From positions 1 through 29,264 of IMG/VR virus record IMGVR_UViG_3300010354_000424: 29,264 nucleotides of DNA; one strand, given 5' to 3'. The DNA is from a virus. A model generated the notes under the pieces. It was not told where the DNA came from, did not search any database, and saw only the letters and a program-made list of their open reading frames with translations. Shown here in pieces: positions 6,751-14,587 of this stretch; the stretch's first letter is position 1, and the number at the start of each line of letters is the position of its first letter. The translations under genes were made by a program, and so were the position numbers.

Positions 6751-6933
6751 TTAAAATGGACTCGAATATGCAAGTGTGTCCTCATCCAAAACACTCCTAA
6801 CAAATTCTAGGACATTCATAAACTCATCAACTGTTTCACAAGAAACCTGCTTTTCCGTTCCAGAATTTGAATAGAGATATACTGTTCTTTTAATTGGATC
6901 AACAACGCATCTCGTTAGATACTCATCTTGCAT
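6751..6933 (-). CDS. Small hypothetical protein (60 aa) heading the tRNA cluster
   Basis: This encodes MQDEYLTRCVVDPIKRTVYL and onwards, 60 residues, of no recognised family. The frame can open at a GTG (6957), but a strong sigma70-like promoter (-10 at 6960-6965) would start transcription downstream of that GTG. I therefore prefer the ATG at 6933. Its ribosome site is weak. The gene is followed within 5 bases by tRNA-Ile, which suggests joint transcription of this gene and the tRNAs. Confidence 0.6.
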   Translation of the reverse strand: MQDEYLTRCVVDPIKRTVYLYSNSGTEKQVSCETVDEFMNVLEFVRSVLDEDTLAYSSPF

Positions 6934-6959
6934 TCGGGTCGTCCGTTGATTACCCACAT

Positions 6960-6989
6960 ATTATACACCGAATTTGGGTCAGTGGTCAA
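6960..6989 (-). promoter_or_regulatory. Sigma70-like early promoter (TTGACC-18-TATAAT)
   Basis: The minus strand has TTGACC (6989-6984), an 18-base spacer and TATAAT (6965-6960). This is near consensus for the host housekeeping sigma factor, as expected for a phage early promoter. It overlaps the 3' end of the upstream fibre gene and would drive the 60-residue gene and the tRNAs. Confidence 0.75.
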
Positions 6990-8871
6990 GGTTCTTGGAC
7001 GGTTCCAGAATTGTCCTTCCCTCATCGTCGGTCCAACTCGCTTGCTTAATTTCTTTATCTTGCCTTTCAGCAATAACTAACCATGTAACGTTAGCATTAC
7101 ATGTTTCTTCTTTAGCAAGAATAGTTAAAGTACCATCAGAATCTATTTTTCCTTTCACTGGACACCAATCATCATTATTAGTAACAAAAACATCAGGATC
7201 TCTACAAAGAAGTTTCCAAGTACCAGGAGTCATTCCCACAAATTCATCGAGATGAATAGTTGCAATACCAGAAACTAATTTAACTTTTCCCCTATAGATA
7301 AGATCAGCTCTTGGTCCCTCAATAAATGAATGAACTAAATTATGAGTATCCGATAACTCAGGAAGTGGATGATCTATTCTAAATGTTCCAGTTCCCTTAA
7401 TTAAATCACCAGTAATTCTAACATCACCCTCAAATCTTGCCGCTCTAGTTACTGTATTTTTTAAAATACCACCACGAGCTTCACCAGGAACTCCATTAAC
7501 ATATAAGCGATATCTAGTATCTGGTCTAGTTCCAATACCAACTAAGTCTTCAACATAAAGACCTAGTTGAAATTGAGTTAGATCTTCAGGATCAGTAACT
7601 CTATCTGATGGAGTGGGAGTAATACCAGCATCAAGTTCATCCTGTTTGTTTTTCCATTTATTGTTAAAAATTGATACTATTGGTTCAGGATTTTGTTCGC
7701 TTATGTATCCGATACTTTCATTATGACCAATAAAAACACGTCCCTCCATGTAATTTTTAACTTCGTCATCAATGTAAACTCCCCATCTACCCGTTAGATT
7801 GTATGAATCATATCTAAGATTGCCATTTATATCGATAGTTGTATCTGAGGAATCAGTTTTATCATTACCATCTGGATGTTTTCCATAATAAAAAGCATAA
7901 GAATAGTTGGAAGTAAATTTATTTTGTAAATGATTATTACCTCCCTGTCCCTGATAATATCCATCTTCCCAATCATAGTGGCGGAAATAGTATCCATATT
8001 CTCTTTTTATCAAAGAATTTCCCACTCTCCTGATTTTAAAAGAAATCTGCGTACTACCTATGCCGACAAAAGTATGATCTTTATTTAATTCGAGATAGTT
8101 TGAATTAACTGTAGATAGTCTAGTGTTTCTTTGAATTATTTCAGTTGTATATGCATTCTTTGGAGTATCATCATGAATAAGATCTCCCCTGTATGCTTCA
8201 TCTTCAAGATCAACAGAGATGTTTGTTATTTTTCTTTTTTCTCCCGAGGTTATTATTCCTACCGCAGATATAATCTGTGTCCCTGGCCAGTCTCCATAAT
8301 TTTTCCTTTCTTCATCTGGAGATTGGACGACAAAATGCTTTAAAGTTTCTAGACTAGTTACCTGACATATTTTAAATGAAGGATTTGATGGGTCAGTAAT
8401 CCTCCACAATTCTGGACGAGATAAGAAAGTTGTATAATTTTTAATAGAATCTCCAGATTCAGTTACTTGACTAGCAATAACAGATTGACTATCTATCGCT
8501 ATAAATTGATCTTGAGATGTCGTAAACGTAGATATACCTGATGGAAAGTAACTAGATATACCTGATCCACCGGGAGTGTATGTATCACTAATAAGATCAG
8601 AATCACTTGCAGATGGTGATGGATCATATTGAATATAATCTTTAGATATCTTAAATGTATCAGCTTTTAAATTGATTATTTCTCCACGATCACCAGTTGC
8701 CTTATACTCGACAGCATAAGATATACTATTTGGTGTACTTAAATTTGTAGATAATGGATAGTTAGAAACTGGAGAAAAAGGCTCTACAGGAAGAGGTCCA
8801 GTATACGCATCTCCAGTTAATGTAGGAGATTGATTGAGTTTTGGATTATTGTTATAAATTGGATCAGCCAT
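6979..8871 (-). CDS. Virion structural (tail fibre-like) protein, 630 aa
   Basis: This 630-residue protein starts MADPIYNNNPKLNQSPTLTG and is rich in Thr, Ser, Asp and Tyr, as cyanophage fibre and baseplate proteins are. Its C-terminal domain (about residues 495-600) contains GTFRIDHPLPELSD, LVHSFIEGPRADLIYRG and CNANVTWLVIAERQ. The HP...L.H..EGP.A...RG pattern recurs in the next gene upstream (8874-9674), so the two share a domain by duplication. The two genes are 2 bases apart. No enzymatic motif is seen. It is the last gene of the long late operon, and its stop lies within an early promoter. Its role in host recognition is inferred. Confidence 0.75.
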   Translation of the reverse strand: MADPIYNNNPKLNQSPTLTGDAYTGPLPVEPFSPVSNYPLSTNLSTPNSISYAVEYKATGDRGEIINLKADTFKISKDYIQYDPSPSASDSDLISDTYTPGGSGISSYFPSGISTFTTSQDQFIAIDSQSVIASQVTESGDSIKNYTTFLSRPELWRITDPSNPSFKICQVTSLETLKHFVVQSPDEERKNYGDWPGTQIISAVGIITSGEKRKITNISVDLEDEAYRGDLIHDDTPKNAYTTEIIQRNTRLSTVNSNYLELNKDHTFVGIGSTQISFKIRRVGNSLIKREYGYYFRHYDWEDGYYQGQGGNNHLQNKFTSNYSYAFYYGKHPDGNDKTDSSDTTIDINGNLRYDSYNLTGRWGVYIDDEVKNYMEGRVFIGHNESIGYISEQNPEPIVSIFNNKWKNKQDELDAGITPTPSDRVTDPEDLTQFQLGLYVEDLVGIGTRPDTRYRLYVNGVPGEARGGILKNTVTRAARFEGDVRITGDLIKGTGTFRIDHPLPELSDTHNLVHSFIEGPRADLIYRGKVKLVSGIATIHLDEFVGMTPGTWKLLCRDPDVFVTNNDDWCPVKGKIDSDGTLTILAKEETCNANVTWLVIAERQDKEIKQASWTDDEGRTILEPSKNLDH

Positions 8872-8873
8872 TT

Positions 8874-9674
8874 TTATTTCTTAATGTCGTAATGATAACC
8901 TGCAATGGATCTTTGAGAATTATCACCGGGATAATCTTCAATAGTTCCTCTATACTCTGGTATTAATTTTTCAGTGTCTTTTCTTTCACCCATTATGTAG
9001 TAGAAACAATCAATAGGCATTCCACCCTTTGATTGGAGATATACTTTCTCATCATCCCATCTTTTTACAACTATATCTTGATGTGCCCCAATTGGAGTTA
9101 GATTTACTGTAATTGACTCAATAACAACTAAGTCTTTCCAATAGGAAGGAAGAGTAATTTCTTTTTTATTAGTGATTCTTCCTCGTATATAAACAGATGC
9201 TTCAGGACCCTCAACACAAGTATGAGTTAATCTCCATCCTTCTTTTGATGGATGTGGAATATCAAAGTTTTTCTTTGCAGAAAGAACATGTCCTCCACAA
9301 TGAGACATTACTTGACCTTGAGCAATAATATTATTTCCAGCTCTGATATTTGCTCCAGCATTAATATCCAAATTGACTTCAAGATTATCTAAGATCGCAG
9401 CATCCCCCACAACACAAAGAGAGTATGGAGAGTGATTCCAAGCACCACATGCAACAACAACTCCGGGAAGAAACGGTATAGGAGAATCTATATTTACATC
9501 AGGTCCAATCATCGAAGTCGCATAAACATATGGAAATGGTAATGGACTTCCAGTTACCGTTGGCCCTTCAATATATGCGGATCCTCTTATTTCTGCTGGA
9601 CCTCTACCCAAACATTCTGGTTTTCCATTTCCAACAAATAATCTTTTACCTAAAAATAAATCCGATGCTTTCAT
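8874..9674 (-). CDS. Virion structural protein with a shared fibre-type C-terminal domain, 266 aa
   Basis: A 266-residue protein starting MKASDLFLGKRLFVGNGKPE. The middle (NLEVNLDINAGANIRAGNNI) looks like a short beta-helix or shaft repeat. Residues about 145-230 carry FDIPHPSKEGWRLTHTCVEG then SVYIRGRI and VNLTPIGAHQDIVVK, which parallels the C-terminal domain of the downstream 630-residue protein. GGAG precedes the ATG at 9674. It lies 19 bases after the beta-helix spike gene, so it probably belongs to the tail tip or short fibres. The family name is uncertain; virion location is inferred from the operon. Confidence 0.72.
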   Translation of the reverse strand: MKASDLFLGKRLFVGNGKPECLGRGPAEIRGSAYIEGPTVTGSPLPFPYVYATSMIGPDVNIDSPIPFLPGVVVACGAWNHSPYSLCVVGDAAILDNLEVNLDINAGANIRAGNNIIAQGQVMSHCGGHVLSAKKNFDIPHPSKEGWRLTHTCVEGPEASVYIRGRITNKKEITLPSYWKDLVVIESITVNLTPIGAHQDIVVKRWDDEKVYLQSKGGMPIDCFYYIMGERKDTEKLIPEYRGTIEDYPGDNSQRSIAGYHYDIKK

Positions 9675-9693
9675 TTAATTAATCTCCAAAAAA

Positions 9694-10290
9694 TTAGAAA
9701 AATGGTAGACCAGAAGGGAATCCTGCTTCTTGCTTTTCCAAAGAAGAAACAGCTTTAGATCTTTTAACTTGTGTTGCACCATCTGCAACATCAACTAATC
9801 CACCGTATATATTCAAGATACTATCGCCTATCATCTCTACCAATCCAGAAGAAAAGAACTTAGCAACAGAAGTTGCATTTAATTCAATATTTTTTGATCT
9901 GAGTTCTATTTTTTCATTAGAATTTAAAGATATAACTCCATTTTTATTATCAGCACCAGAAGCTATCATATCAATATTTTCGGCTTCCATTCTTATTCTG
10001 CCGTTTTTGGCATTGATTACAATATCACCTTCTACTGCTTCGATATAAAGAGATGGCGTGTTATATGGAATATCATCTCCACATTTAATTTCAAATACTC
10101 CTGGACATCTATGTACGGTCCAACCTTTTCTTATACTATCAAGTTCCCAAGTAGAATAATGCCTTCCACCATCAGGACCCATTCTTATCATAAATCCTGA
10201 GGTTACTTCATCGTCATGAATGTGACCATATTTTATTTCGGCATCTTTTTGTCCATATCTAATACTATGAAAATTTTTCTTTTTGGCCAT
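9694..10290 (-). CDS. Beta-helical baseplate spike protein (gp5 C-terminal-like)
   Basis: The protein is 198 residues, MAKKKNFHSIRYGQKDAEIK onwards. Residues about 80-170 are short repeated strands (DIVINAKNGRIRMEAENIDM, then NEKIELRSKNIELNATS) like the triple-stranded beta-helix needle of T4 gp5 or P2 gpV. The start is the ATG at 10290, which shares its A with the TAA stop of the gp5-like hub gene (TAATG), so the two are coupled. Upstream in-frame residues (MCRGTRI) lie inside that gene and are not used. The protein likely sits at the membrane-piercing tip on the OB-fold hub. T4 carries OB-fold and needle in one polypeptide; here they are separate genes. Confidence 0.7.
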   Translation of the reverse strand: MAKKKNFHSIRYGQKDAEIKYGHIHDDEVTSGFMIRMGPDGGRHYSTWELDSIRKGWTVHRCPGVFEIKCGDDIPYNTPSLYIEAVEGDIVINAKNGRIRMEAENIDMIASGADNKNGVISLNSNEKIELRSKNIELNATSVAKFFSSGLVEMIGDSILNIYGGLVDVADGATQVKRSKAVSSLEKQEAGFPSGLPFF

Positions 10291-13049
10291 TATTCTCGTG
10301 CCCCTACACAATTCATAACAGTAATAATAGATCTTTCTGGTACAGAAGATGCAATAGTTTCTGGATCCTCATCTCCAATTTTTTTAATACAGAAAATTGG
10401 AACAAGATCTGCATTGAATCCTGTGCTACTATTTATTGTGATATTGGGATACTCGGAAAATCCAGAACCAGGAGAAATAATATCAACTTTTTCTATAATA
10501 CCAAAAGGACCTGTTTTTATTTTCAATTGAGCACCAAAATCTGGTTCAATCGTAACTTCATCAATTCTATCGTCATAATTTAATCCACCAGACACAATTT
10601 CTACACCACACAGATATAAAGTAACCCCATATTCACCGGTAGATAGTACAGGTTTAAATACCTCTGTTTTTTTAGTTTGTTGTAAAATTACATCTTCTTC
10701 GGTTCTTATATCCGGTGCAGTAAATCTAGTATATTGCTTTACAATATATTTTGTTCCTGCTGGGATAATAGTACTTTCCTGAGAATCAGAACCAAATCCA
10801 ACAATTTCTTTTGGTGCAATAACAAGAGATCCTGGTTGTACTTCTACAAATTCTCCAGGTTTAATTGGTGATCTCCAAACAAAATCCGGATTTCTTACAA
10901 TAGTTTCTTCTTTTTTTGCCCAAAGATTACCAAAACTACCAAAACTACCATCTGGTCTCTGCAAATAACCAGTTCCGGGATCAAGAACAATTACATTATC
11001 TACTGTGTATAATTTTGTTGTGGTGGATCCATTACCAACAGCAACACGTATTGAGGCAGTTGCTTGTTTACTTCCATTAGATGCTGTTAATACTAAGGTT
11101 TGTCCCTTATAAACATCTTTAATCTCTACACATCCTTTATTACTATTAACACCAAAATTGGAATTTAATACTGAAGTTCCATTTTTAATGTCCCAGCATA
11201 CAGTAGCAGATTCTCCAGGTTGAATGATACCAGCTGGAGTAACGGTTATAGTAACTTCTGGTTCTCCAATTTCAGCATTTCCGGCAGTTACGGATGATAT
11301 TCCAGATTTTTCTGATTCTGGAGATCCCTTATTGCTTCTATCGCGTGATATTGGTTTCATAACGGGAATTAATTTAGCGCCAGACCCCTTTCCACAAGCG
11401 TCTTGGAGTGATATTGTTGGAGGTTCAGTGTACCCATATCCACCATTAAGTATATCAACTCCCATTATTTCTCCTGCTTGAGAAATAATTGCATTACCAA
11501 CTGCACCAATTCCACCTCCACCAGAAATAGAAATAGTAGGTGGACCGCATAACAATGGACCAATATCACACGCATTAAGAGCATCACCAAATGCTGTATT
11601 AAACGATGCAACTATGTTATTTGCTGCTCCAGTAACACCAGAAACAGCGCCCTGAGCACCAGAAACAGCTGCATTAACAGTGCCTTTTGCTTTATCTTTC
11701 AAACCCTTTGCCTTACCAACAATATTTTTTATTGATGGTGCAGGACCTTTATTTGCTTCGCCTTTCCATATACTCCATTCTTCAGTTTCTGGACATTGAA
11801 GATCTTCATCGCACAAAAAGAATCCTAACAAATCTTTAATGAAGGAAATAATATCACCAGCAAGACTAAAAACAGAACCGATTACATCAGAAATAGCTCC
11901 AACAATGGAATCTATAGCAGATGTTAGGTTACCAAAAATACTTCCAAAAATAGTTCCAAGAACATTTTCAACCATACAAGCTGGTGCATTTAAAACTTTA
12001 CCAACTAAATCTTTCAACATTCCTTTAATAAGATCAATTAGTCCAGCAATAACATTGTTAAAAAGACAATTCAATCCATCAACAACTTTTAACTGAACTT
12101 CTTTTAATTCATCTCTTTCATTGGGAAATAGTAAGAAGTAAAAATCTTTTGCCTTATCCTGTACGAGTTCTATAGTATATTTTCTAACATTATCAACAAT
12201 GATTTTCATAAATTCAGCAACTTTTTTAGAAGCCAAATCAATCAATTTATCAATTCTTTGCTGTATTCCATCAATTTTTCCATTAATTGCTGCTTCCCAA
12301 CTATTAAGTTTTTCTTGTACTTCCTGAATTTTTGTTAATAAATTTTTTATTTCTAATGCTACCCCACCTACACCTTGATTCTCTTCACAACGTATAGGTT
12401 TTTTTAGAGATGATGCCTTTCTACCATCTTGCTCTTGATTTTTACTAGCATATTCTTTTAATTGATCCTGAGCTCCATTAATAATAATACCACTTGCTTT
12501 AGGTTTTGGTGCAGTAGAATCTTTATCAGGAACTGCATTCTCCCCAGTTACAGTTTTTGATACCTCAGGGGAGGTTCTTATATGACTTTCAGGTACTTTA
12601 TCTTTAGGACCATAACCATCAAAGGGGACGAATTTAACTTTTGGTATTTGCTTATCTACTAGAGTGTAATTATTATATCCCAATATACCCATAATAACGG
12701 GTTGTTGAGCATCTTCTCCATCCAAAAAGAATCCAAATACAAATGTCCCCTGTCTTATGTTTGGTGTTTGAAAAGATGCTCCACCACCACCCCCAGCAGT
12801 AACTGGAAGCATTAACTGTGCCCACGGTAAATCATCATCTGTTAAAGCATTATCTTCATACTCAAGATCATGATATCCAAATATTCTTACTTTATATCGG
12901 TCAGCATATCCCTTAACTTCCTTCATTGTAGGAACTCTCCTACCAGGAATATTGGGTGTCCACTTATCTTCGGACGTTACTTGCCCGATCCACCATATAA
13001 ATCCATCCCTACCAACAAAATATTTTTTGACTAATTCGTGATCAATCAT
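10290..13049 (-). CDS. Baseplate central hub protein, gp5-like OB-fold
   Basis: A 919-residue protein whose first 130 residues match the OB-fold of T4 gp5: YKVRIFGYHDLE (52-63), LPWAQLMLP (74-82), GTFVFGFFLDGEDAQQPVIM (101-120) and GILGYN. Residues about 230-420 are long amphipathic and hydrophobic helices (FGNLTSAIDSIVGAISDVIG). Residues 440-490 are Ala/Gly-rich, and 595-675 look like an Ig-type beta domain (EVTITVTPAGIIQPGESATV). Four GxGY-type repeats occur (GGYGY 536-540, GTGY 692-695, GGLNY 821-825, GSGF 861-864). I see no lysozyme active site, unlike T4 gp5; hydrolase domains lie in two neighbours instead. It starts 2 bases after the CP12 gene. The hub role is well supported, the middle region is unexplained. 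Confidence 0.8.
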   Translation of the reverse strand: MIDHELVKKYFVGRDGFIWWIGQVTSEDKWTPNIPGRRVPTMKEVKGYADRYKVRIFGYHDLEYEDNALTDDDLPWAQLMLPVTAGGGGGASFQTPNIRQGTFVFGFFLDGEDAQQPVIMGILGYNNYTLVDKQIPKVKFVPFDGYGPKDKVPESHIRTSPEVSKTVTGENAVPDKDSTAPKPKASGIIINGAQDQLKEYASKNQEQDGRKASSLKKPIRCEENQGVGGVALEIKNLLTKIQEVQEKLNSWEAAINGKIDGIQQRIDKLIDLASKKVAEFMKIIVDNVRKYTIELVQDKAKDFYFLLFPNERDELKEVQLKVVDGLNCLFNNVIAGLIDLIKGMLKDLVGKVLNAPACMVENVLGTIFGSIFGNLTSAIDSIVGAISDVIGSVFSLAGDIISFIKDLLGFFLCDEDLQCPETEEWSIWKGEANKGPAPSIKNIVGKAKGLKDKAKGTVNAAVSGAQGAVSGVTGAANNIVASFNTAFGDALNACDIGPLLCGPPTISISGGGGIGAVGNAIISQAGEIMGVDILNGGYGYTEPPTISLQDACGKGSGAKLIPVMKPISRDRSNKGSPESEKSGISSVTAGNAEIGEPEVTITVTPAGIIQPGESATVCWDIKNGTSVLNSNFGVNSNKGCVEIKDVYKGQTLVLTASNGSKQATASIRVAVGNGSTTTKLYTVDNVIVLDPGTGYLQRPDGSFGSFGNLWAKKEETIVRNPDFVWRSPIKPGEFVEVQPGSLVIAPKEIVGFGSDSQESTIIPAGTKYIVKQYTRFTAPDIRTEEDVILQQTKKTEVFKPVLSTGEYGVTLYLCGVEIVSGGLNYDDRIDEVTIEPDFGAQLKIKTGPFGIIEKVDIISPGSGFSEYPNITINSSTGFNADLVPIFCIKKIGDEDPETIASSVPERSIITVMNCVGARE

Positions 13050-13051
13050 AA

Positions 13052-13264
13052 TCAGTCTTCGTATACTCTACACTCTAAAGCATCTGGGTGCATATCACAG
13101 TATAACTCAAGTGCTGTTGGATCATGTTCATCCTCTGGATGATTTTGATGATAATGTTCTAAAGCAGAAAGTTCTTCTTCAGTATGTCTACGTGCTTGCG
13201 GAGAAATTGTTGGATCATCAAGAAGTTTTTTGTCCTTGGCGATGTGATCGTTAATGTTTTCCAT
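13052..13264 (-). CDS. cp12: CP12-like Calvin cycle regulator
   Basis: A 70-residue hydrophilic protein ending HDPTALELYCDMHPDALECRVYED. The end CD..PDA.EC.VY.D is the signature of CP12, the disordered cyanobacterial protein that ties glyceraldehyde-3-phosphate dehydrogenase to phosphoribulokinase and switches off the Calvin cycle. The C-terminal cysteine pair needed for the redox loop and for GAPDH binding is present. The N-terminal cysteine pair of many host CP12s is absent, as I recall for marine picocyanobacterial and phage forms. Cyanophages are known to carry cp12 to divert carbon toward the pentose phosphate pathway. Unexpectedly, it lies between gp27 and the gp5-like hub, 6 and 2 bases from them, so it would be expressed late. 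A structural role is the alternative. Confidence 0.8.
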   Translation of the reverse strand: MENINDHIAKDKKLLDDPTISPQARRHTEEELSALEHYHQNHPEDEHDPTALELYCDMHPDALECRVYED

Positions 13265-13270
13265 GATTTT

Positions 13271-14581
13271 TTACTTAGAATAGGAATCTCTAACAAGAGT
13301 TAAACTAGTTAGACAATCTTTTGGTGTGATTCTATGACATAAACTAGCTATCATATATTTTCCGCTAGTTTGTTGGTTGGGGCGTCTCGCAATATCATCC
13401 TGAAGATCTGGGAATTCACAGTATACTGTTTGTCCCGCTCTCAAAGTAAAGTCTCCCCTAATAGTTATATTAGTTTTTACCGAATATAATTGATTATATC
13501 TCATAATAGTTTGAGACATTAATTTCGGTGCATCAAAAACAGGTTGTTTAGGTTGACCTTTCCATGTTGATAATTGCTCTTCTGCTTTTTTTCCAACAGG
13601 AAGCCATCCATTATCCAACACTCTAGTCATAAATCTAGTTGGTGTTTGTCTAAATTGCTCAGCAACATAATCTAAGTCAGCACCAGCTAAACTTAGACCA
13701 CCTTGCTGTTCACTTATATCATATGGTCTAGAAACCCATTCAAAAGCGAATGTATCAAAATACAATGTTCTGTTAGCATATGTACCAAGAATCAATTTTT
13801 GCTGCAAGTCCATGTCTTTCTCAATATACATGTCTTGTATTGGTTCAAATCCAGGTTTTGTTTGAGTGCTATTTGTATACAAATATTTTTTAGTCGGTTC
13901 TTGTTCCATCAATAAATCAATTGATCTAAATTGAAACCCATCATAGGTTTCATAGAAAAAATATCCTGCTGCTTGATTTATACTTTTAGTTGGAGCAGAC
14001 CTAGAAGCCAACCAAGTGCAAACGTGAAATGGTTTCCATTGGTTTCCTATAAAATTATAGGGAACACCAGTCTCATCTATCACAGTTTCTTTCTTAGTAC
14101 CCAATCCAAATGGTGGTGGATCTGTTAATATTTTTTTTACTGCTTCAGATATTTTTATATCATATCTTTTTATTATTCTAGTTTGCTCATTTTTTAAAAA
14201 TTCTAAAGAACAAAAATCTAGAAAGTATAAGTCTTTCTGTGTTCCAGGATCAGCAGCTTTTATTCTATTAACATAAAATGACTTATCACCAATAAAAGAT
14301 AGTTTATTTTTATATGCATCTTCAATAATCAGATCAGTTTTTTCTCCACCTCTAATTGGAAGACCATCAAGTATACCAGGCATTGGTTTTTTATTTTCTG
14401 GGTCCAATCCACCAGTATCAGCAACTACAGCAGTAAATGTAATGGAATTTGATAGTAAATTTTCATAATACTTTATTTCCGGTGCTAACCCCTTAATCTC
14501 GGAAGATTTTCCAGTATTAGAATATACTTTGAAAGAAACTATATTACCAGTCGATTTATTATTAGAATCGGGAAGAGCCAT
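13271..14581 (-). CDS. 27: Baseplate hub subunit gp27-like
   Basis: This 436-residue protein starts MALPDSNNKSTGNIVSFKVY. Its layout (EIKYYENLLSNSITFTAVVADTGG, LPIRGGEKTDLIIED, then FLDFCSLEFLKNEQTR and ISEAVKKIL) is that of the T4 gp27 family, whose trimer forms the torus joining the tail tube to the gp5 spike. The C-terminal part (TNITIRGDFTLRAGQTVYCE) matches the tube-like domain of hub proteins. It lies just upstream of CP12 and the gp5-like hub, and 6 bases after the SleB-domain gene, as expected for a hub module. Written here with segments kept short; the family call is from recognition, not a search. Confidence 0.8.
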   Translation of the reverse strand: MALPDSNNKSTGNIVSFKVYSNTGKSSEIKGLAPEIKYYENLLSNSITFTAVVADTGGLDPENKKPMPGILDGLPIRGGEKTDLIIEDAYKNKLSFIGDKSFYVNRIKAADPGTQKDLYFLDFCSLEFLKNEQTRIIKRYDIKISEAVKKILTDPPPFGLGTKKETVIDETGVPYNFIGNQWKPFHVCTWLASRSAPTKSINQAAGYFFYETYDGFQFRSIDLLMEQEPTKKYLYTNSTQTKPGFEPIQDMYIEKDMDLQQKLILGTYANRTLYFDTFAFEWVSRPYDISEQQGGLSLAGADLDYVAEQFRQTPTRFMTRVLDNGWLPVGKKAEEQLSTWKGQPKQPVFDAPKLMSQTIMRYNQLYSVKTNITIRGDFTLRAGQTVYCEFPDLQDDIARRPNQQTSGKYMIASLCHRITPKDCLTSLTLVRDSYSK

Positions 14582-14587
14582 ATATTA

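Noticed and set aside
10291-10311. Seven-codon extension (MCRGTRI) of the spike protein
   Set aside because: It overlaps the end of the hub gene; the TAATG junction at 10290 is the normal coupled start.
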